Of a stretch of 50,022 bases of DNA, positions 17,295-28,098 are shown piece by piece; position 1 is the stretch's first letter, and each line of letters opens with the position of its first letter. A program made the position numbers and the translations under genes. Where the stretch lies: NCBI GenBank assembly GCA_947375185.1, contig CANCEU010000017.1:1-50022 (forward strand), given 5' to 3'. The notes beneath the pieces are model-generated. The model saw nothing but the letters and a program-made list of their open reading frames with translations, searched no databases and was not told the origin of the DNA. The stretch comes from Chitinophagaceae bacterium (GTDB lineage Bacteria > Bacteroidota > Bacteroidia > Chitinophagales > Chitinophagaceae).

Positions 17295-17324
17295 GTCATC
17301 TATAAACGATTGTAAATCAATAAT

Positions 17325-18476
17325 ATGAGCCAAAAAGTATTCATTTTTGATACCACATTAAGAGACGGAGAACAAGTGCCGGGTTGTAAGTTAAATACCA
17401 AAGAAAAATTGGAATTAGCTGTAAAATTAGAAGCACTTGGTGTGGATATTTTGGAAGCAGGATTTCCTGTTTCAAGCCCCGGTGATTTTGAATCGGTAAA
17501 TCAAATTGCCAAGACATTAAAAAACACAGTGGTTTGTGGATTAACACGTGCTGTGCAAAACGATATTGAAGTAGCCGCAGCTGCGTTAAAACCAGCAAAG
17601 CGTTTTAGAATTCATACGGGAATTGGCACATCGGATTTGCACATAAAACATAAGTTCAATAGTACGAGAGAAGAAATTATTGAACGCGCTATTAAAGCAG
17701 TAACCATTGCCCGAAACTTTACGGATGATGTTGAATTTTATGCAGAGGACGCGGGGCGTACCGACAATGAATATTTAGCGCGTGTTATTGAAGCCGTTGT
17801 TAAAGCGGGTGCAACCACTTTAAATATTCCAGATACTACGGGCTATTGTTTGCCTCAACAGTATCAAGAAAAAATGGCTTACTTATATAACAATGTTCCC
17901 AATATTGATAAGGCAGTTTTATCATGTCACTGTCATAATGATTTAGGATTGGCAACTGCAAATTCAATAGCAGGTGTAATTGGAGGTGCAAGACAAATTG
18001 AGTGTACAATAAATGGTTTAGGGGAACGTGCAGGAAATACAGCATTAGAGGAAGTAGTAATGATTTTAAATCAACATAAAGATTTAGGATTTTATACAGA
18101 CATTAATCCAAAGTTGTTAAACACAATCAGCCGTGAGGTTTCAGAGACCATGCGTATGATGGTACAACCTAATAAAGCTATTGTTGGAGCAAATGCATTT
18201 TCACATTCATCAGGAATTCATCAGGATGGTTTTTTAAAGGAAGCGCAAACATATGAAATCATTAATCCTGCCGAAGTGGGTGCTGATGAAAGTAAAATAG
18301 TTTTAACAGCGCGCAGTGGTCGTAGTGCATTAGCGCATCGTTTACATAAATTGGGTTATCAGTTTACAAGAAATGAAATTGATGAGTTGTATCCAATATT
18401 TGTAGAGATAGCAGATAAAAAGAAAGAAGTATTAGAAGCTGATTTGCAAGAAATGGCAACAGCGTTTAAAAAATAA
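17325..18476 (+). CDS. leuA: 2-isopropylmalate synthase, short form
   Basis: First leucine-specific step: condenses acetyl-CoA with 2-ketoisovalerate. The TIM barrel is intact, with [10 protein letters not shown] at 8-17, the metal-binding [11 protein letters not shown] (His202, His204) and GLGERAGN (231-238). The lid helices and the [10 protein letters not shown] segment are present. The protein ends at residue 383 after [16 protein letters not shown], where full-length LeuA (over 500 residues) continues into the C-terminal leucine-binding regulatory domain. That domain is missing here and no remnant is seen before leuC, so classical leucine feedback inhibition is not expected. Citramalate or homocitrate synthase are less likely given the leuCDB context. 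First gene of the leu-ilv-thr run. Confidence 0.93.
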   Translation: MSQKVFIFDTTLRDGEQVPGCKLNTKEKLELAVKLEALGVDILEAGFPVSSPGDFESVNQIAKTLKNTVVCGLTRAVQNDIEVAAAALKPAKRFRIHTGIGTSDLHIKHKFNSTREEIIERAIKAVTIARNFTDDVEFYAEDAGRTDNEYLARVIEAVVKAGATTLNIPDTTGYCLPQQYQEKMAYLYNNVPNIDKAVLSCHCHNDLGLATANSIAGVIGGARQIECTINGLGERAGNTALEEVVMILNQHKDLGFYTDINPKLLNTISREVSETMRMMVQPNKAIVGANAFSHSSGIHQDGFLKEAQTYEIINPAEVGADESKIVLTARSGRSALAHRLHKLGYQFTRNEIDELYPIFVEIADKKKEVLEADLQEMATAFKK

Positions 18477-18506
18477 TTAGTAAGACAAACGTACAATTAT
18501 CGAACA

Positions 18507-19907
18507 ATGGGAAAAACATTATTTGAAAAAATTTGGGACAAGCATGTCGTAAAGCAAATTGAAGACGGACCATCGGTGGTATATATCGACAAGCACTTTA
18601 TTCATGAAGTAACCAGCCCACAAGCTTTTAGTGGAATTGAAAAAAGAGGCGCACAATTATTTAGACCAAAACAAATTGTAGCCACTGCGGATCATAATGT
18701 GCCCACTATGCATCAGGAATTACCAATTAAAGATGCGTTATCAAAATTTCAGGTAGATACCTTAATTGATAATTGTAAAAAGCATGGCGTTGAATTATAC
18801 GGTTTAGGTCACAAGTATCAAGGAATTGTGCATGTGATTGGACCAGAATTAGGCATCACCCAACCAGGTATGACCATTGTATGTGGTGATAGTCACACTT
18901 CAACACATGGTGCATTTGGTAGCATTGCATTTGGAATTGGAACGAGTGAAGTTGAAATGGTGTTTGCATCACAATGTATTATGCAAACTAAGCCAAAAGT
19001 AATGCGCATTAATATTGATGGAGCATTAAAAAATGGCGTCGTTTCAAAAGATATTATTTTATACATCATTGCTCAAATTTCTGCAAGTGGTGCAACTGGA
19101 TACTTTGTAGAATATGCAGGATCAGCGATTCGTGCATTAAGTATGGAAGCAAGAATGACCATTTGTAATATGAGTATTGAAATGGGTGCACGAGGAGGAA
19201 TGATCGCGCCCGATCAAACTACATTCGATTATATGAAAGGTCGATTGTTCGCGCCACAAGGTACCGACTGGGATAAAAAAGTAGCAGCGTGGTCACAATT
19301 ATATACTGACGCGGATGCCAAGTTTGATGTTGAAATAAACATTAAAGCCGAAGACATTGATCCAATGATTACTTACGGAACCAATCCGGGTATGGGATTG
19401 TCAGTAAGAGGAATACTCCCAACTATTGAAAGTTTTAACGATGCTACTGAAAAACAAAATTACGAGAAAGCGTTAAAGTACATGGGCTTAACTGCTGGTC
19501 AAAGTTTATTAGGCATGCCAGTTCAAAATGTTTTTATTGGTTCATGTACCAATTCAAGAATTGAAGATTTTAGATTGGTTGCAAGTATTATAAAAGGAAA
19601 GCAAAAAGATCCTAATATTAAAACTTTAATTGTACCAGGTTCACAGGAAGTAGCAAAACAAATTAAAGCAGAAGGCTTGGATAAAATATTTGCTGATGCG
19701 GGCGTTGAAATTAGACAAGCGGGATGTAGTGCTTGTTTAGGAATGAATGAAGATAAAATTCCTGCAGGTGAATATTGCATTAGTACAAGTAACAGAAACT
19801 TTGAGGGACGTCAAGGTGCCGGTGCAAGAACATTATTAGCAAGTCCTTTAACAGCTGCAGCTGCATTGTTAACTGGAAAAATTACGGACATCAGAGATAT
19901 TTTATAA
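18507..19907 (+). CDS. leuC: 3-isopropylmalate dehydratase large subunit
   Basis: Large, iron-sulfur subunit of isopropylmalate isomerase; works with LeuD to convert 2- to 3-isopropylmalate. It is 466 residues, the bacterial LeuC size. The [4Fe-4S] cluster cysteines are Cys347 in [14 protein letters not shown] and Cys407 and Cys410 in [13 protein letters not shown]. Other conserved segments are [21 protein letters not shown] and the C-terminal [22 protein letters not shown]. It begins 30 bp after leuA and is followed by leuD 10 bp later. Confidence 0.97.
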   Translation: MGKTLFEKIWDKHVVKQIEDGPSVVYIDKHFIHEVTSPQAFSGIEKRGAQLFRPKQIVATADHNVPTMHQELPIKDALSKFQVDTLIDNCKKHGVELYGLGHKYQGIVHVIGPELGITQPGMTIVCGDSHTSTHGAFGSIAFGIGTSEVEMVFASQCIMQTKPKVMRINIDGALKNGVVSKDIILYIIAQISASGATGYFVEYAGSAIRALSMEARMTICNMSIEMGARGGMIAPDQTTFDYMKGRLFAPQGTDWDKKVAAWSQLYTDADAKFDVEINIKAEDIDPMITYGTNPGMGLSVRGILPTIESFNDATEKQNYEKALKYMGLTAGQSLLGMPVQNVFIGSCTNSRIEDFRLVASIIKGKQKDPNIKTLIVPGSQEVAKQIKAEGLDKIFADAGVEIRQAGCSACLGMNEDKIPAGEYCISTSNRNFEGRQGAGARTLLASPLTAAAALLTGKITDIRDIL

Positions 19908-19917
19908 ATATATTATT

Positions 19918-20502
19918 ATGCAATCATTACAAAAAATCACAAGTAAGTTTATTCCGCTACGAATCGAAAATGTAGACACGGATCAAATTATACCAGCGCG
20001 TTTTTTAAAGGCGACAACAAAAGATGGTTTTGGTAAAAATTTATTTAGAGATTGGAGATACGAAAATGATGATGAAACAAAACCAAAAGCAGATTTCGTA
20101 TTGAATCAAAAACAATACAACGGTGAAATTTTAGTTGCAGCTAAAAACTTTGGATGTGGATCTTCACGCGAGCATGCTGCATGGAGTATTCAAGACTATG
20201 GTTTTAAAGTAGTAGTGTCTAGCTTTTTTGCGGACATCTTTAAAAACAATGCTTTAAATAATGGAGTATTACCGGTAACAGTATCTGACGCTTTTTTGCA
20301 ACAAATATTTGCACAAGGCGCTGATGATACTTTATCTGTTGACTTAGCAGCACAAACAATTACGATTGATGCAACAGGTGCACAAGAAAAATTTGAGATC
20401 AATTCTTATAAAAAGACTTGTATGTTAAATGGCTACGACGATATTGATTATTTATTAAACATGAAACCAGAAATTGAAGCTTACGAAAAAGCGAATCAAT
20501 AG
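19918..20502 (+). CDS. leuD: 3-isopropylmalate dehydratase small subunit
   Basis: Small swivel-domain subunit that joins LeuC in the active isomerase. It is 194 residues, a normal length. Diagnostic stretches are [16 protein letters not shown] near residue 18-33 and [28 protein letters not shown], the substrate-recognition loop. It lies 10 bp after leuC and 18 bp before leuB, and is surely co-transcribed with both. Confidence 0.97.
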   Translation: MQSLQKITSKFIPLRIENVDTDQIIPARFLKATTKDGFGKNLFRDWRYENDDETKPKADFVLNQKQYNGEILVAAKNFGCGSSREHAAWSIQDYGFKVVVSSFFADIFKNNALNNGVLPVTVSDAFLQQIFAQGADDTLSVDLAAQTITIDATGAQEKFEINSYKKTCMLNGYDDIDYLLNMKPEIEAYEKANQ

Positions 20503-20520
20503 ACGCAATAAAAACAAATT

Positions 20521-21636
20521 ATGCAAAAGAAAATAGCAGTTATATTGGGTGATGGAATAGGACCTGAAGTAACACAACAATCTATAAAAGTATTAAACAC
20601 GATTGCAAAATATTACAATCATGAGTTTAGTTACGAAAATGCATTAATGGGTGCATGTGCAATAGATGAAACAGGCAATCCATTGCCAGACGAGACTATC
20701 AAAATTTGTTTAAACAGTGATGCCATTTTATTTGGTGCTATTGGTGATCCAAAATATGATAACGATCCTACAGCAAAAGTAAGACCCGAGCAAGGCTTGT
20801 TAAAACTAAGAAAGGAATTACAATTGTTTGCAAATATTCGCCCAGTAACTACCTATGCTGCATTGCAACACTTAACACCTTTAAAACCAAAGTTGTTAGA
20901 AAATGTTGATTTTGTAATTTATAGAGAGTTAACCGGAGGTATTTATTTTGGTGCAAAAAGTTTAAGTGAAGACGGAACTATTGCAACAGATGATTGTTCT
21001 TACTCCGTTGCCGAAATTGAACGCATTGCACATTTGGCATTTAAGCATGCACAAATCAGAAGAAAAAAATTAACACTAGTTGATAAAGCAAATGTATTAG
21101 AAACTTCAAGACTTTGGAGAAAAGTAGTACAAGCACTTGCAAAAGAATATAGTGACGTAACTGTTGATTATTTATTTGTGGACAATGCAGCAATGCAAAT
21201 CATTTTAAATCCAGCACAATTTGATGTGGTATTAACGGAAAATTTGTTTGGAGATATTATAAGTGATGAAGCATCGGTGTTGGCGGGTTCTTTGGGATTA
21301 TTACCATCTGCATCTGTTGGAAACACAGTTGCATTATTTGAACCCATCCATGGTTCTTATCCTCAAGCAAAAGGAAAAGACATCGCCAATCCATTAGGAT
21401 CTATTTTATCATCAGCAATGTTATTAGAACATTTTGGATTAACGCAGGAGGCTGCTATTGTAAGAGAAGCTACATCATGGTGTTTAAATAGTGGTTTTGT
21501 TACAAAGGATATTGATCCAATGAACAGCTACACCACTACTGCTATAGGTGATTTGATTTCTGAATATATCGAAAGACATGCAAAAGGGGAAACGCATCCA
21601 ATTCATGAGCGTTTACATAAATCAACTATCATTTAA
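20521..21636 (+). CDS. leuB: 3-isopropylmalate dehydrogenase
   Basis: NAD-dependent oxidative decarboxylase making 2-ketoisocaproate, the last leucine-specific step before transamination. The 371 residues start with the dinucleotide fold [23 protein letters not shown] holds the substrate-binding arginines, [11 protein letters not shown] the catalytic tyrosine region, LVDKANVL the catalytic lysine, and [23 protein letters not shown] the metal-binding aspartates. [21 protein letters not shown] is the NAD-binding segment. The order leuA-C-D-B is seen in several Bacteroidota. ilvD starts 11 bp after the stop. Confidence 0.97.
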   Translation: MQKKIAVILGDGIGPEVTQQSIKVLNTIAKYYNHEFSYENALMGACAIDETGNPLPDETIKICLNSDAILFGAIGDPKYDNDPTAKVRPEQGLLKLRKELQLFANIRPVTTYAALQHLTPLKPKLLENVDFVIYRELTGGIYFGAKSLSEDGTIATDDCSYSVAEIERIAHLAFKHAQIRRKKLTLVDKANVLETSRLWRKVVQALAKEYSDVTVDYLFVDNAAMQIILNPAQFDVVLTENLFGDIISDEASVLAGSLGLLPSASVGNTVALFEPIHGSYPQAKGKDIANPLGSILSSAMLLEHFGLTQEAAIVREATSWCLNSGFVTKDIDPMNSYTTTAIGDLISEYIERHAKGETHPIHERLHKSTII

Positions 21637-21647
21637 TAAAAAATATT

Positions 21648-23327
21648 ATGGAATTAAATAAATATTCAAAAACCATCACATTAGATCCTACGCAGCCCGC
21701 TGCGCAGGCAATGTTTTATGGTATTGGTTTAACCGATGCCGATTTACATAAAGCGCAGGTGGGTATTGTGAGTATGGGTTATGATGGTAACACTTGTAAC
21801 ATGCATTTGAATGCATTAGCTGCAGATGTAAAAAAGAGTGTTTGTGCAAATGATTTAGTGGGATTAACCTTTCACACAATTGGAGTGAGTGATGGTATGA
21901 GTAATGGTACCGATGGTATGCGTTATTCATTAGTAAGCCGTGATGTAATTGCAGACAGTATTGAAACAGTTTGTGGTGCACAATATTATGATGGATTAAT
22001 TACAGTACCTGGTTGTGATAAAAATATGCCAGGTTCTTTAATTGCAATGGGTCGTTTAAATCGTCCTTCCTTAATGTTATATGGTGGAACAATTGCGCCA
22101 GGACATTATAAAGGACAGGACTTAAATATTGTTTCTGCATTTGAGGCATTGGGACAAAAAATGGCAGGTCAATTAGACGAAGCTGATTTTAAAGGCATTG
22201 TGCAACATGCTTGTCCTGGTGCGGGTGCTTGTGGTGGTATGTATACTGCAAATACTATGGCATCAGCTATTGAGGCATTAGGTATGAGCTTACCGTATTC
22301 ATCAAGCAATCCTGCATTGAGTGAAGAAAAACAACAAGAGTGTAAGGATGCTGGTGCAGCAATAAGATTATTATTAGAGCGAGATATTAAGCCAAAAGAT
22401 ATCATGACACGCAAAGCATTTGAAAATGCAGTTGCAGTGATAATGGTATTGGGCGGAAGCACCAATGCAGTATTGCATATGATTGCCATGGCAAAAGCGG
22501 TAGGTGTTGAATTTACGCAAGACGACTTTCAAACAATCAGCGATAAAATTCCAGTATTGGCTGATTTTAAACCATCTGGAAAATATTTAATGCAGGACTT
22601 GCATCAATATGGTGGAGTACCAGCAGTGATGAAATATATGTTGGCACAAGGTTGGTTACATGGAGATTGTTTAACTGTAACAGGCAAAAAAATTGCAGAA
22701 AATTTAGCGAGTGCACCTGATTTAGATTTTGATGCACAAAAAATTATTCTTCCAAAAGAAAATCCAATCAAAGCAACGGGACATCTACAAATTATGTACG
22801 GCAATTTAGCAACAGGCGGAAGTGTTGCAAAAATTTCTGGAAAGGAAGGAGATATGTTCGAAGGACCAGCTAGAGTGTTTGATGGTGAACATGCATTAAT
22901 TGAAGGCATTAATTCAAAAAAGATACAACCAGGTGATGTAGTGGTTATTAAAAATGTAGGACCAGTGGGTGCACCAGGTATGCCCGAAATGTTAAAACCA
23001 ACATCGGCAATTATTGGTGCGGGTTTAGGAAAATCAGTTGCACTTATCACAGACGGAAGATTCAGTGGTGGTACACATGGATTTGTCATTGGACATATTA
23101 CACCAGAAGCCTACAAAGGAGGTTTGATTGGTGTGGTTGAAGATGGAGACATCATTGAATTGAATGTGCCAAAAAGAACAATGACTTTAAAAGTAGATGA
23201 AGCAACTATCGCAAAACGAAGAGCAGCACAACCAACGCCAAAATTAAAAGTAACCAATGGGGTGTTGTATAAATATGCAAAGTTGGTAAAGGATGCAAGT
23301 GAAGGATGTGTAACCGATGCCGACTAG
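21648..23327 (+). CDS. ilvD: Dihydroxy-acid dehydratase
   Basis: Iron-sulfur enzyme that dehydrates dihydroxyisovalerate and dihydroxymethylvalerate to the keto acids of valine and isoleucine. It is 559 residues. Likely cluster ligands are Cys50 ([11 protein letters not shown]), Cys123 in [11 protein letters not shown], the family signature, and Cys195 in [16 protein letters not shown]. The C-terminal [15 protein letters not shown] segment appears as [24 protein letters not shown]. Three spaced cysteines suggest the [2Fe-2S] or [4Fe-4S] type common to bacterial IlvD; sequence alone does not decide. It links the leu genes to ilvBN in the same direction, 33 bp before ilvB. Confidence 0.97.
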   Translation: MELNKYSKTITLDPTQPAAQAMFYGIGLTDADLHKAQVGIVSMGYDGNTCNMHLNALAADVKKSVCANDLVGLTFHTIGVSDGMSNGTDGMRYSLVSRDVIADSIETVCGAQYYDGLITVPGCDKNMPGSLIAMGRLNRPSLMLYGGTIAPGHYKGQDLNIVSAFEALGQKMAGQLDEADFKGIVQHACPGAGACGGMYTANTMASAIEALGMSLPYSSSNPALSEEKQQECKDAGAAIRLLLERDIKPKDIMTRKAFENAVAVIMVLGGSTNAVLHMIAMAKAVGVEFTQDDFQTISDKIPVLADFKPSGKYLMQDLHQYGGVPAVMKYMLAQGWLHGDCLTVTGKKIAENLASAPDLDFDAQKIILPKENPIKATGHLQIMYGNLATGGSVAKISGKEGDMFEGPARVFDGEHALIEGINSKKIQPGDVVVIKNVGPVGAPGMPEMLKPTSAIIGAGLGKSVALITDGRFSGGTHGFVIGHITPEAYKGGLIGVVEDGDIIELNVPKRTMTLKVDEATIAKRRAAQPTPKLKVTNGVLYKYAKLVKDASEGCVTDAD

Positions 23328-23360
23328 GCGTTCATTACTGAAAAGTAAAAGAATGAAACT

Positions 23361-25058
23361 ATGGAACAAAAACAATTAACCGGATCACAAGCAGTATTGG
23401 AAGCATGTATTGCCGAAGGAGTGGACACCATATTTGGATATCCAGGTGGAGCCATCATGCCTATCTATGATGCTTTGTATGATTATAAAGAAAAATTAAA
23501 TCATATTTTAGTTCGTCACGAGCAGGGTGGAATTCATGCTGGACAAGGATTTGCGCGCAGCTCAGGAAAAGTAGGCGTCGTATTTGCAACAAGTGGCCCG
23601 GGTGCAACTAATTTAGTAACAGGACTTGCCGATGCAATGATAGATAGTACTCCACTTGTTTGTATAACAGGGCAAGTGTTTGCGCATTTATTAGGAACTG
23701 ATGCATTTCAGGAAACGGATGTCATTAATATTACCATGCCGGTAACAAAATGGAATTATCAAATTACAGACGCCGAAGAAATTCCATCGGTATTAGCAAA
23801 AGCATTTTATTTAGCAAGAAGTGGAAGACCGGGGCCTGTGTTAATTGATATTTCAAAAAATGCACAATTACAACAATTCAATTATCAAGGATATACGCCT
23901 TGTAATCATATAAGATCATATCGCCCAAAACCAGTAATTCGAAAAAATTATATTGACGAAGCGGTTGCATTAATCAACAATGCAAAAAAGCCTTTAGTCA
24001 TTTTTGGTCAAGGAGTGATTTTAGGAAAGGCAGAAAAAGAATTTAAAAAGTTTATTGAAAAGTCGGGCATGCCAGCAGCATGGACTATTTTAGGATTAAG
24101 TGCTTTACCAACAGATCATCCGCAAAACGTGGGTATGCTTGGAATGCATGGCAATTATGGTCCGAATGTTTTAACCAACGAGTGCGATGTGTTAATTGCA
24201 GTGGGTATGCGATTTGACGACCGCGTAACAGGCCGATTAGATAAATACGCAAAGCAAGCAAAAATTATTCATTTGGATATTGATCCTTCTGAAATAGACA
24301 AAAATGTAAAAGCAGATGTTGGCGTTTGGGGTGATTGTAAAGAAACACTTCCATTACTTACATTAGGGATAGAACAAAAAGAGCGTAGTGAGTGGTTGGC
24401 AGTTTTTGCTGAATATACAAAACAAGAAAATGAACAGTGTATTCACCCCGAAATGTATCCAAGCACCGAGGACATGACCATGGCTGAGGTAATTCGCAAT
24501 GTGAACGAAATTACCGAAGGCAATGCGATTATGGTAACCGATGTAGGACAACATCAAATGGTCACTTGTAGGTACGCAAAGTTTAATGAATCAAGAAGCA
24601 ATATCACTTCGGGAGGTTTGGGTACAATGGGCTTTGGGTTACCCGCAGCGATAGGCGCAAAATTTGGTGCACAAGAACGAACAGTGATTGCAGTAATTGG
24701 CGATGGTGGATTCCAAATGACTTTGCAAGAATTAGGAACTATTATGCAAACAGGCATCGATGTAAAAATCATGATTTTAAATAATCAGTTTTTAGGTATG
24801 GTGCGTCAGTGGCAGGATATGTTTAATGATAAGCGCTATTCATTTGTAGACATAGCGAGTCCTAATTATGTAATGCTTGCAAAATCTTACGGCATAGACG
24901 GCGCAAAAGTAGAACATCGAAAAGATTTAGTAAGTGCAGTGAAAACCATGTTGGAGCATAAGGGGTCTTACTTGCTGGAAGTTATGGTAGGTAAGGAAAA
25001 TAATGTATTCCCAATGGTGCCACAGGGTTGTAGTGTATCTGAAATAAGACTTAAGTAA
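23361..25058 (+). CDS. ilvB: Acetolactate synthase large subunit
   Basis: Thiamine diphosphate- and FAD-dependent catalytic subunit that makes acetolactate or acetohydroxybutyrate, the shared first step of valine, leucine and isoleucine synthesis. It is 565 residues. The TPP-activating Glu54 lies in RHEQGGIHAGQG, and the metal/TPP motif runs from GDGGF (447-451) to Asn475 in MILNN. FAD-binding sequences include GMHGNYGPNVLTNECDVLIAVGMRFDDRVTG. It precedes the regulatory subunit ilvN by 10 bp. This is the anabolic type, judged by length and the ilvN partner. Confidence 0.97.
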   Translation: MEQKQLTGSQAVLEACIAEGVDTIFGYPGGAIMPIYDALYDYKEKLNHILVRHEQGGIHAGQGFARSSGKVGVVFATSGPGATNLVTGLADAMIDSTPLVCITGQVFAHLLGTDAFQETDVINITMPVTKWNYQITDAEEIPSVLAKAFYLARSGRPGPVLIDISKNAQLQQFNYQGYTPCNHIRSYRPKPVIRKNYIDEAVALINNAKKPLVIFGQGVILGKAEKEFKKFIEKSGMPAAWTILGLSALPTDHPQNVGMLGMHGNYGPNVLTNECDVLIAVGMRFDDRVTGRLDKYAKQAKIIHLDIDPSEIDKNVKADVGVWGDCKETLPLLTLGIEQKERSEWLAVFAEYTKQENEQCIHPEMYPSTEDMTMAEVIRNVNEITEGNAIMVTDVGQHQMVTCRYAKFNESRSNITSGGLGTMGFGLPAAIGAKFGAQERTVIAVIGDGGFQMTLQELGTIMQTGIDVKIMILNNQFLGMVRQWQDMFNDKRYSFVDIASPNYVMLAKSYGIDGAKVEHRKDLVSAVKTMLEHKGSYLLEVMVGKENNVFPMVPQGCSVSEIRLK

Positions 25059-25068
25059 AAAAAATATT

Positions 25069-25671
25069 ATGAATAACAATACTGACAAACAAGAATACAC
25101 AATTACTGTGTATACCGAAAACCAAGTGGGTTTGTTAAATCGTATTGCCATTATTTTTTCAAGAAGAAAAATTAATGTCGAGAGCTTGAACACATCTCCA
25201 TCTGAAGTGCCGGGTATACATCGTTTTACCATTGTGGTGGAAGAATCGCGCGATGTAGTTTTAAAAGTGGTTCGTCAAATTGAAAAGCAAGTAGAAGTTT
25301 TAAAGGCCTACTTTAATACCAACGATGAAATTGTATGGCAGGAGTTGGCATTGTATAAAGTGTTAAGTGAAGAAATTACTGAAAAAGTTAAAGTAGAAAG
25401 ATTATTAAGAGAGTTTGGTGCAAGAGCCGTAGCAATCAGAAAAGACTTTATTGTATTTGAAACTACTGGACATAGAGAGGAGACCAATAAATTAATGAAG
25501 GCATTAGAACCTTATGGATTGGTTGAATTTGTACGAAGTGCAAGAGTGGCCATCATTAAGGAGAGTGCGGGATTCCACGAAAAATTAAAAGACTTTGAAA
25601 AACGTGAGCCGGGTGAGGAAGTAATTGAAAACGAATACTTAGGAAAACGCGAAGCAGTGTTTACGATGTAA
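25069..25671 (+). CDS. ilvN: Acetolactate synthase small (regulatory) subunit
   Basis: Regulatory partner of IlvB, giving valine feedback control and full activity. The 200 residues begin with an ACT domain (about 10-85): TVYTENQVGLLNRIAIIFSRRKINVESL followed by RFTIVVEESRDVVLKVVRQIEKQVEVLKA. The second half, from LALYKV through ALEPYGLVEFVRSARVAIIKES, matches the C-terminal domain of long bacterial IlvH/IlvN. A short charged tail, EKREPGEEVIENEYLGKREAVF, extends past the usual end. It lies between ilvB and ilvC with a 63-bp A/T-rich gap to ilvC. Confidence 0.95.
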   Translation: MNNNTDKQEYTITVYTENQVGLLNRIAIIFSRRKINVESLNTSPSEVPGIHRFTIVVEESRDVVLKVVRQIEKQVEVLKAYFNTNDEIVWQELALYKVLSEEITEKVKVERLLREFGARAVAIRKDFIVFETTGHREETNKLMKALEPYGLVEFVRSARVAIIKESAGFHEKLKDFEKREPGEEVIENEYLGKREAVFTM

Positions 25672-25734
25672 AAATAAAATCATAAAAATAACAACAATAA
25701 CTAAAATTTTAAATCTTAATTAAACTCAAATCAA

Positions 25735-26790
25735 ATGGCAAAGTTAAATTTCGGAGGTACCGAAGAAAATGTAGTAACTCGTGAAGAGTTTCCATTAGCA
25801 AAAGCACAGGAAGTATTAAAAAATGAAACAGTAGCAGTAATTGGTTACGGTGTTCAAGGTCCTGGTCAAGCATTAAACCAAAAAGAAAATGGCATTAATG
25901 TAATTGTAGGTCAAAGAAAAAATTCAAAATCTTGGGATAAGGCAGTAGCTGATGGATTTGTTCCAGGTGAAACCTTATTTGAAATAGAAGAAGCATTAGA
26001 AAAAGGAACAATTATATGTTATTTATTGAGTGACGCAGCACAAATCGCAATGTGGCCTACTGTTAAAAAACATTTAACTCCAGGTAAAGCATTGTATTTC
26101 TCTCATGGATTTGGTATCACTTACAAAGAGCAAACAGGTATTGTACCTCCAGCTGATGTGGATGTAATTTTAGTTGCACCAAAAGGTTCTGGTACTTCAT
26201 TAAGAAGAATGTTTTTACAAGGTCGTGGATTAAACAGTAGCTTCGCTATTTTCCAAGACGCAACAGGAAAAGCACATGATAGAGTAATTGCATTAGGTAT
26301 AGCAGTGGGTTCTGGTTACTTGTTTGAAACAGATTTCAAAAAAGAAGTTTACTCTGACTTAACTGGTGAGCGTGGAACTTTAATGGGTGCTATCCAAGGT
26401 ATCTTTGCAGCACAATACCAAGTGTTACGTTCAAACGGACACTCTCCTTCAGAATCATTCAATGAAACAGTAGAGGAATTAACACAATCATTAATGCCAT
26501 TAGTTGCTGAAAACGGTATGGACTGGATGTATGCAAACTGTTCAACAACTGCACAAAGAGGTGCTTTGGATTGGTGGAAAAAATTCCGTGATGCAACTTT
26601 ACCAGTATTCACTGATTTATACAATAGCGTAGCAACAGGTGCTGAAGCTGCACGTTCAATTGATTTGAATAGTAAAGATGATTACCGTGAGAAATTAGAA
26701 GTTGAGTTGGCTGAATTACACAACAGTGAAATGTGGCAAGCTGGTCGTACTGTAAGAAGTTTACGTCCAGAGAACCAACCTGGTAAATAA
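25735..26790 (+). CDS. ilvC: Ketol-acid reductoisomerase
   Basis: NADPH- and magnesium-dependent enzyme that isomerises and reduces acetolactate and acetohydroxybutyrate. It has 351 residues, the short (class I) size. The nucleotide loop is GYGVQGPGQ at 37-45, followed by GQRKNSKSW, whose Arg/Ser residues bind the NADPH phosphate. ETDFKKEVYSDLTGERGTLMGAIQG carries metal-binding acidic residues. Codon use differs from the other leu-ilv genes: many CGT, GGT, TCT and ACT codons in place of AGA, GGA and ACA, a sign of stronger expression. The 63-bp leader could hold an additional promoter, but no clear consensus is seen. Confidence 0.97.
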   Translation: MAKLNFGGTEENVVTREEFPLAKAQEVLKNETVAVIGYGVQGPGQALNQKENGINVIVGQRKNSKSWDKAVADGFVPGETLFEIEEALEKGTIICYLLSDAAQIAMWPTVKKHLTPGKALYFSHGFGITYKEQTGIVPPADVDVILVAPKGSGTSLRRMFLQGRGLNSSFAIFQDATGKAHDRVIALGIAVGSGYLFETDFKKEVYSDLTGERGTLMGAIQGIFAAQYQVLRSNGHSPSESFNETVEELTQSLMPLVAENGMDWMYANCSTTAQRGALDWWKKFRDATLPVFTDLYNSVATGAEAARSIDLNSKDDYREKLEVELAELHNSEMWQAGRTVRSLRPENQPGK

Positions 26791-26796
26791 TTATAA

Positions 26797-28071
26797 ATGA
26801 ACGATGATCAATTAGTAGATAAGCCTGCACTTGATATTGAAGGAGCGGCTATTAGATTAAAACCCGTGGTTACCCATACCCCGTTGCAGTTTAATGCCAA
26901 TTTATCCCGAAAGTATCAGTGCAGGGTTTATTTAAAAAGAGAGGATTTGCAAATTGTACGCTCTTATAAATTAAGAGGTGCATACAACATGATGAGTCAA
27001 TTGACATCCGATCAATTGGCAAAGGGCGTTGTATGTGCAAGTGCAGGTAATCATGCGCAAGGCTTTGCATATAGTTGTAAAAAATTAAATGTAAAAGGGG
27101 TGGTATTTATGCCAATTCCATCACCACAACAAAAAGTAAATCAAACTAAAATGTTTGGTGAAAGTTTTGTCGAAGTGATTTTGGTGGGAGATACATTTGA
27201 TGATTGTGCTGTTGCTGCAAAAGCGTATACGATTGAGCATGGAATGACTTTTATTCCTCCCTTTGATCATCCTTTAATTATGGCGGGGCAAGCAACTGTT
27301 GGAGTTGAAATTTTAGAAGACTATAATAAATTGGGTGAACCCGCAATTGATTATATTTTTATTCCAATTGGTGGTGGCGGATTATGCGGAGGAGTGGGTA
27401 CTTATTTTAAACAACATTCACCACATACCAAAGTAATTGGTTTAGAACCGGAGGGTGCACCCAGTATGCTAACTGCATTAAGGGAAGGACATCCTGTTGA
27501 ACTTGCGCAAATAGATAAGTTTGTGGACGGTGCAGCTGTAAAGCGAATTGGTGATTATACATTTGCAGTTTGTAAGGATGTAATTGATGATATGCATTTG
27601 GTACCGGAAGGGAAAATTTGTACCACCATTTTACAAATGTATAATGAGGAAGCTATTGTAGTGGAGCCAGCTGGCGCATTAACTATTGCGACATTAGATG
27701 ATTATGCCGAACAAATAAAAGGAAAAACAATAGTATGTATAGTGAGTGGAAGCAATAATGATATTGCACGTATGCAGGAGATTAAAGAAAGATCCTTGAT
27801 TTACGAAGGGTTAAAACATTATTTTTTAATTCGATTTGCACAAAGGCCAGGGGCGTTAAAAGATTTTGTAAATAAAGTATTGGGACCCGATGATGATATC
27901 ACTAGGTTTGAATACATACAAAAACATAATAAGGAAGCAGGCCCAGCATTAGTGGGATTGGAATTAAAATCAAATAAGGATTATGAAGTGCTCATAGACA
28001 ACATGAAGCGCTATCAAATCAATTACAATGAAATAAATAAAGACGATAACATATACGGTTACTTGATTTAA
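26797..28071 (+). CDS. ilvA: Threonine dehydratase (biosynthetic)
   Basis: PLP enzyme that deaminates threonine to 2-ketobutyrate, feeding isoleucine synthesis. It is 424 residues, with the PLP lysine Lys58 in VRSYKLRGAYN, SAGNHAQGFAYSC, the phosphate-binding glycine loop IPIGGGGLCGGVG and VSGSNND. A single C-terminal ACT-like domain (about 335-424, from HYFLIRFAQRPGALKDFVNKVLG) should bind isoleucine for feedback control; E. coli IlvA has two such subdomains. It starts 6 bp after ilvC and is followed by thrA, bringing threonine supply and use together. Confidence 0.94.
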   Translation: MNDDQLVDKPALDIEGAAIRLKPVVTHTPLQFNANLSRKYQCRVYLKREDLQIVRSYKLRGAYNMMSQLTSDQLAKGVVCASAGNHAQGFAYSCKKLNVKGVVFMPIPSPQQKVNQTKMFGESFVEVILVGDTFDDCAVAAKAYTIEHGMTFIPPFDHPLIMAGQATVGVEILEDYNKLGEPAIDYIFIPIGGGGLCGGVGTYFKQHSPHTKVIGLEPEGAPSMLTALREGHPVELAQIDKFVDGAAVKRIGDYTFAVCKDVIDDMHLVPEGKICTTILQMYNEEAIVVEPAGALTIATLDDYAEQIKGKTIVCIVSGSNNDIARMQEIKERSLIYEGLKHYFLIRFAQRPGALKDFVNKVLGPDDDITRFEYIQKHNKEAGPALVGLELKSNKDYEVLIDNMKRYQINYNEINKDDNIYGYLI

Positions 28072-28098
28072 TATTTATCGTTGATAAAAATAAGGGTT

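Noticed and set aside
17147..17324. T-box or leucine-rich leader peptide upstream of leuA
   Set aside because: No Leu-rich short frame, no T-box sequence and no terminator T run; only the simple hairpin is supported.
22604..23089. 161-codon minus-strand frame in ilvD
   Set aside because: Antisense shadow of conserved IlvD sequence, Pro/Ser-rich without any recognisable domain.
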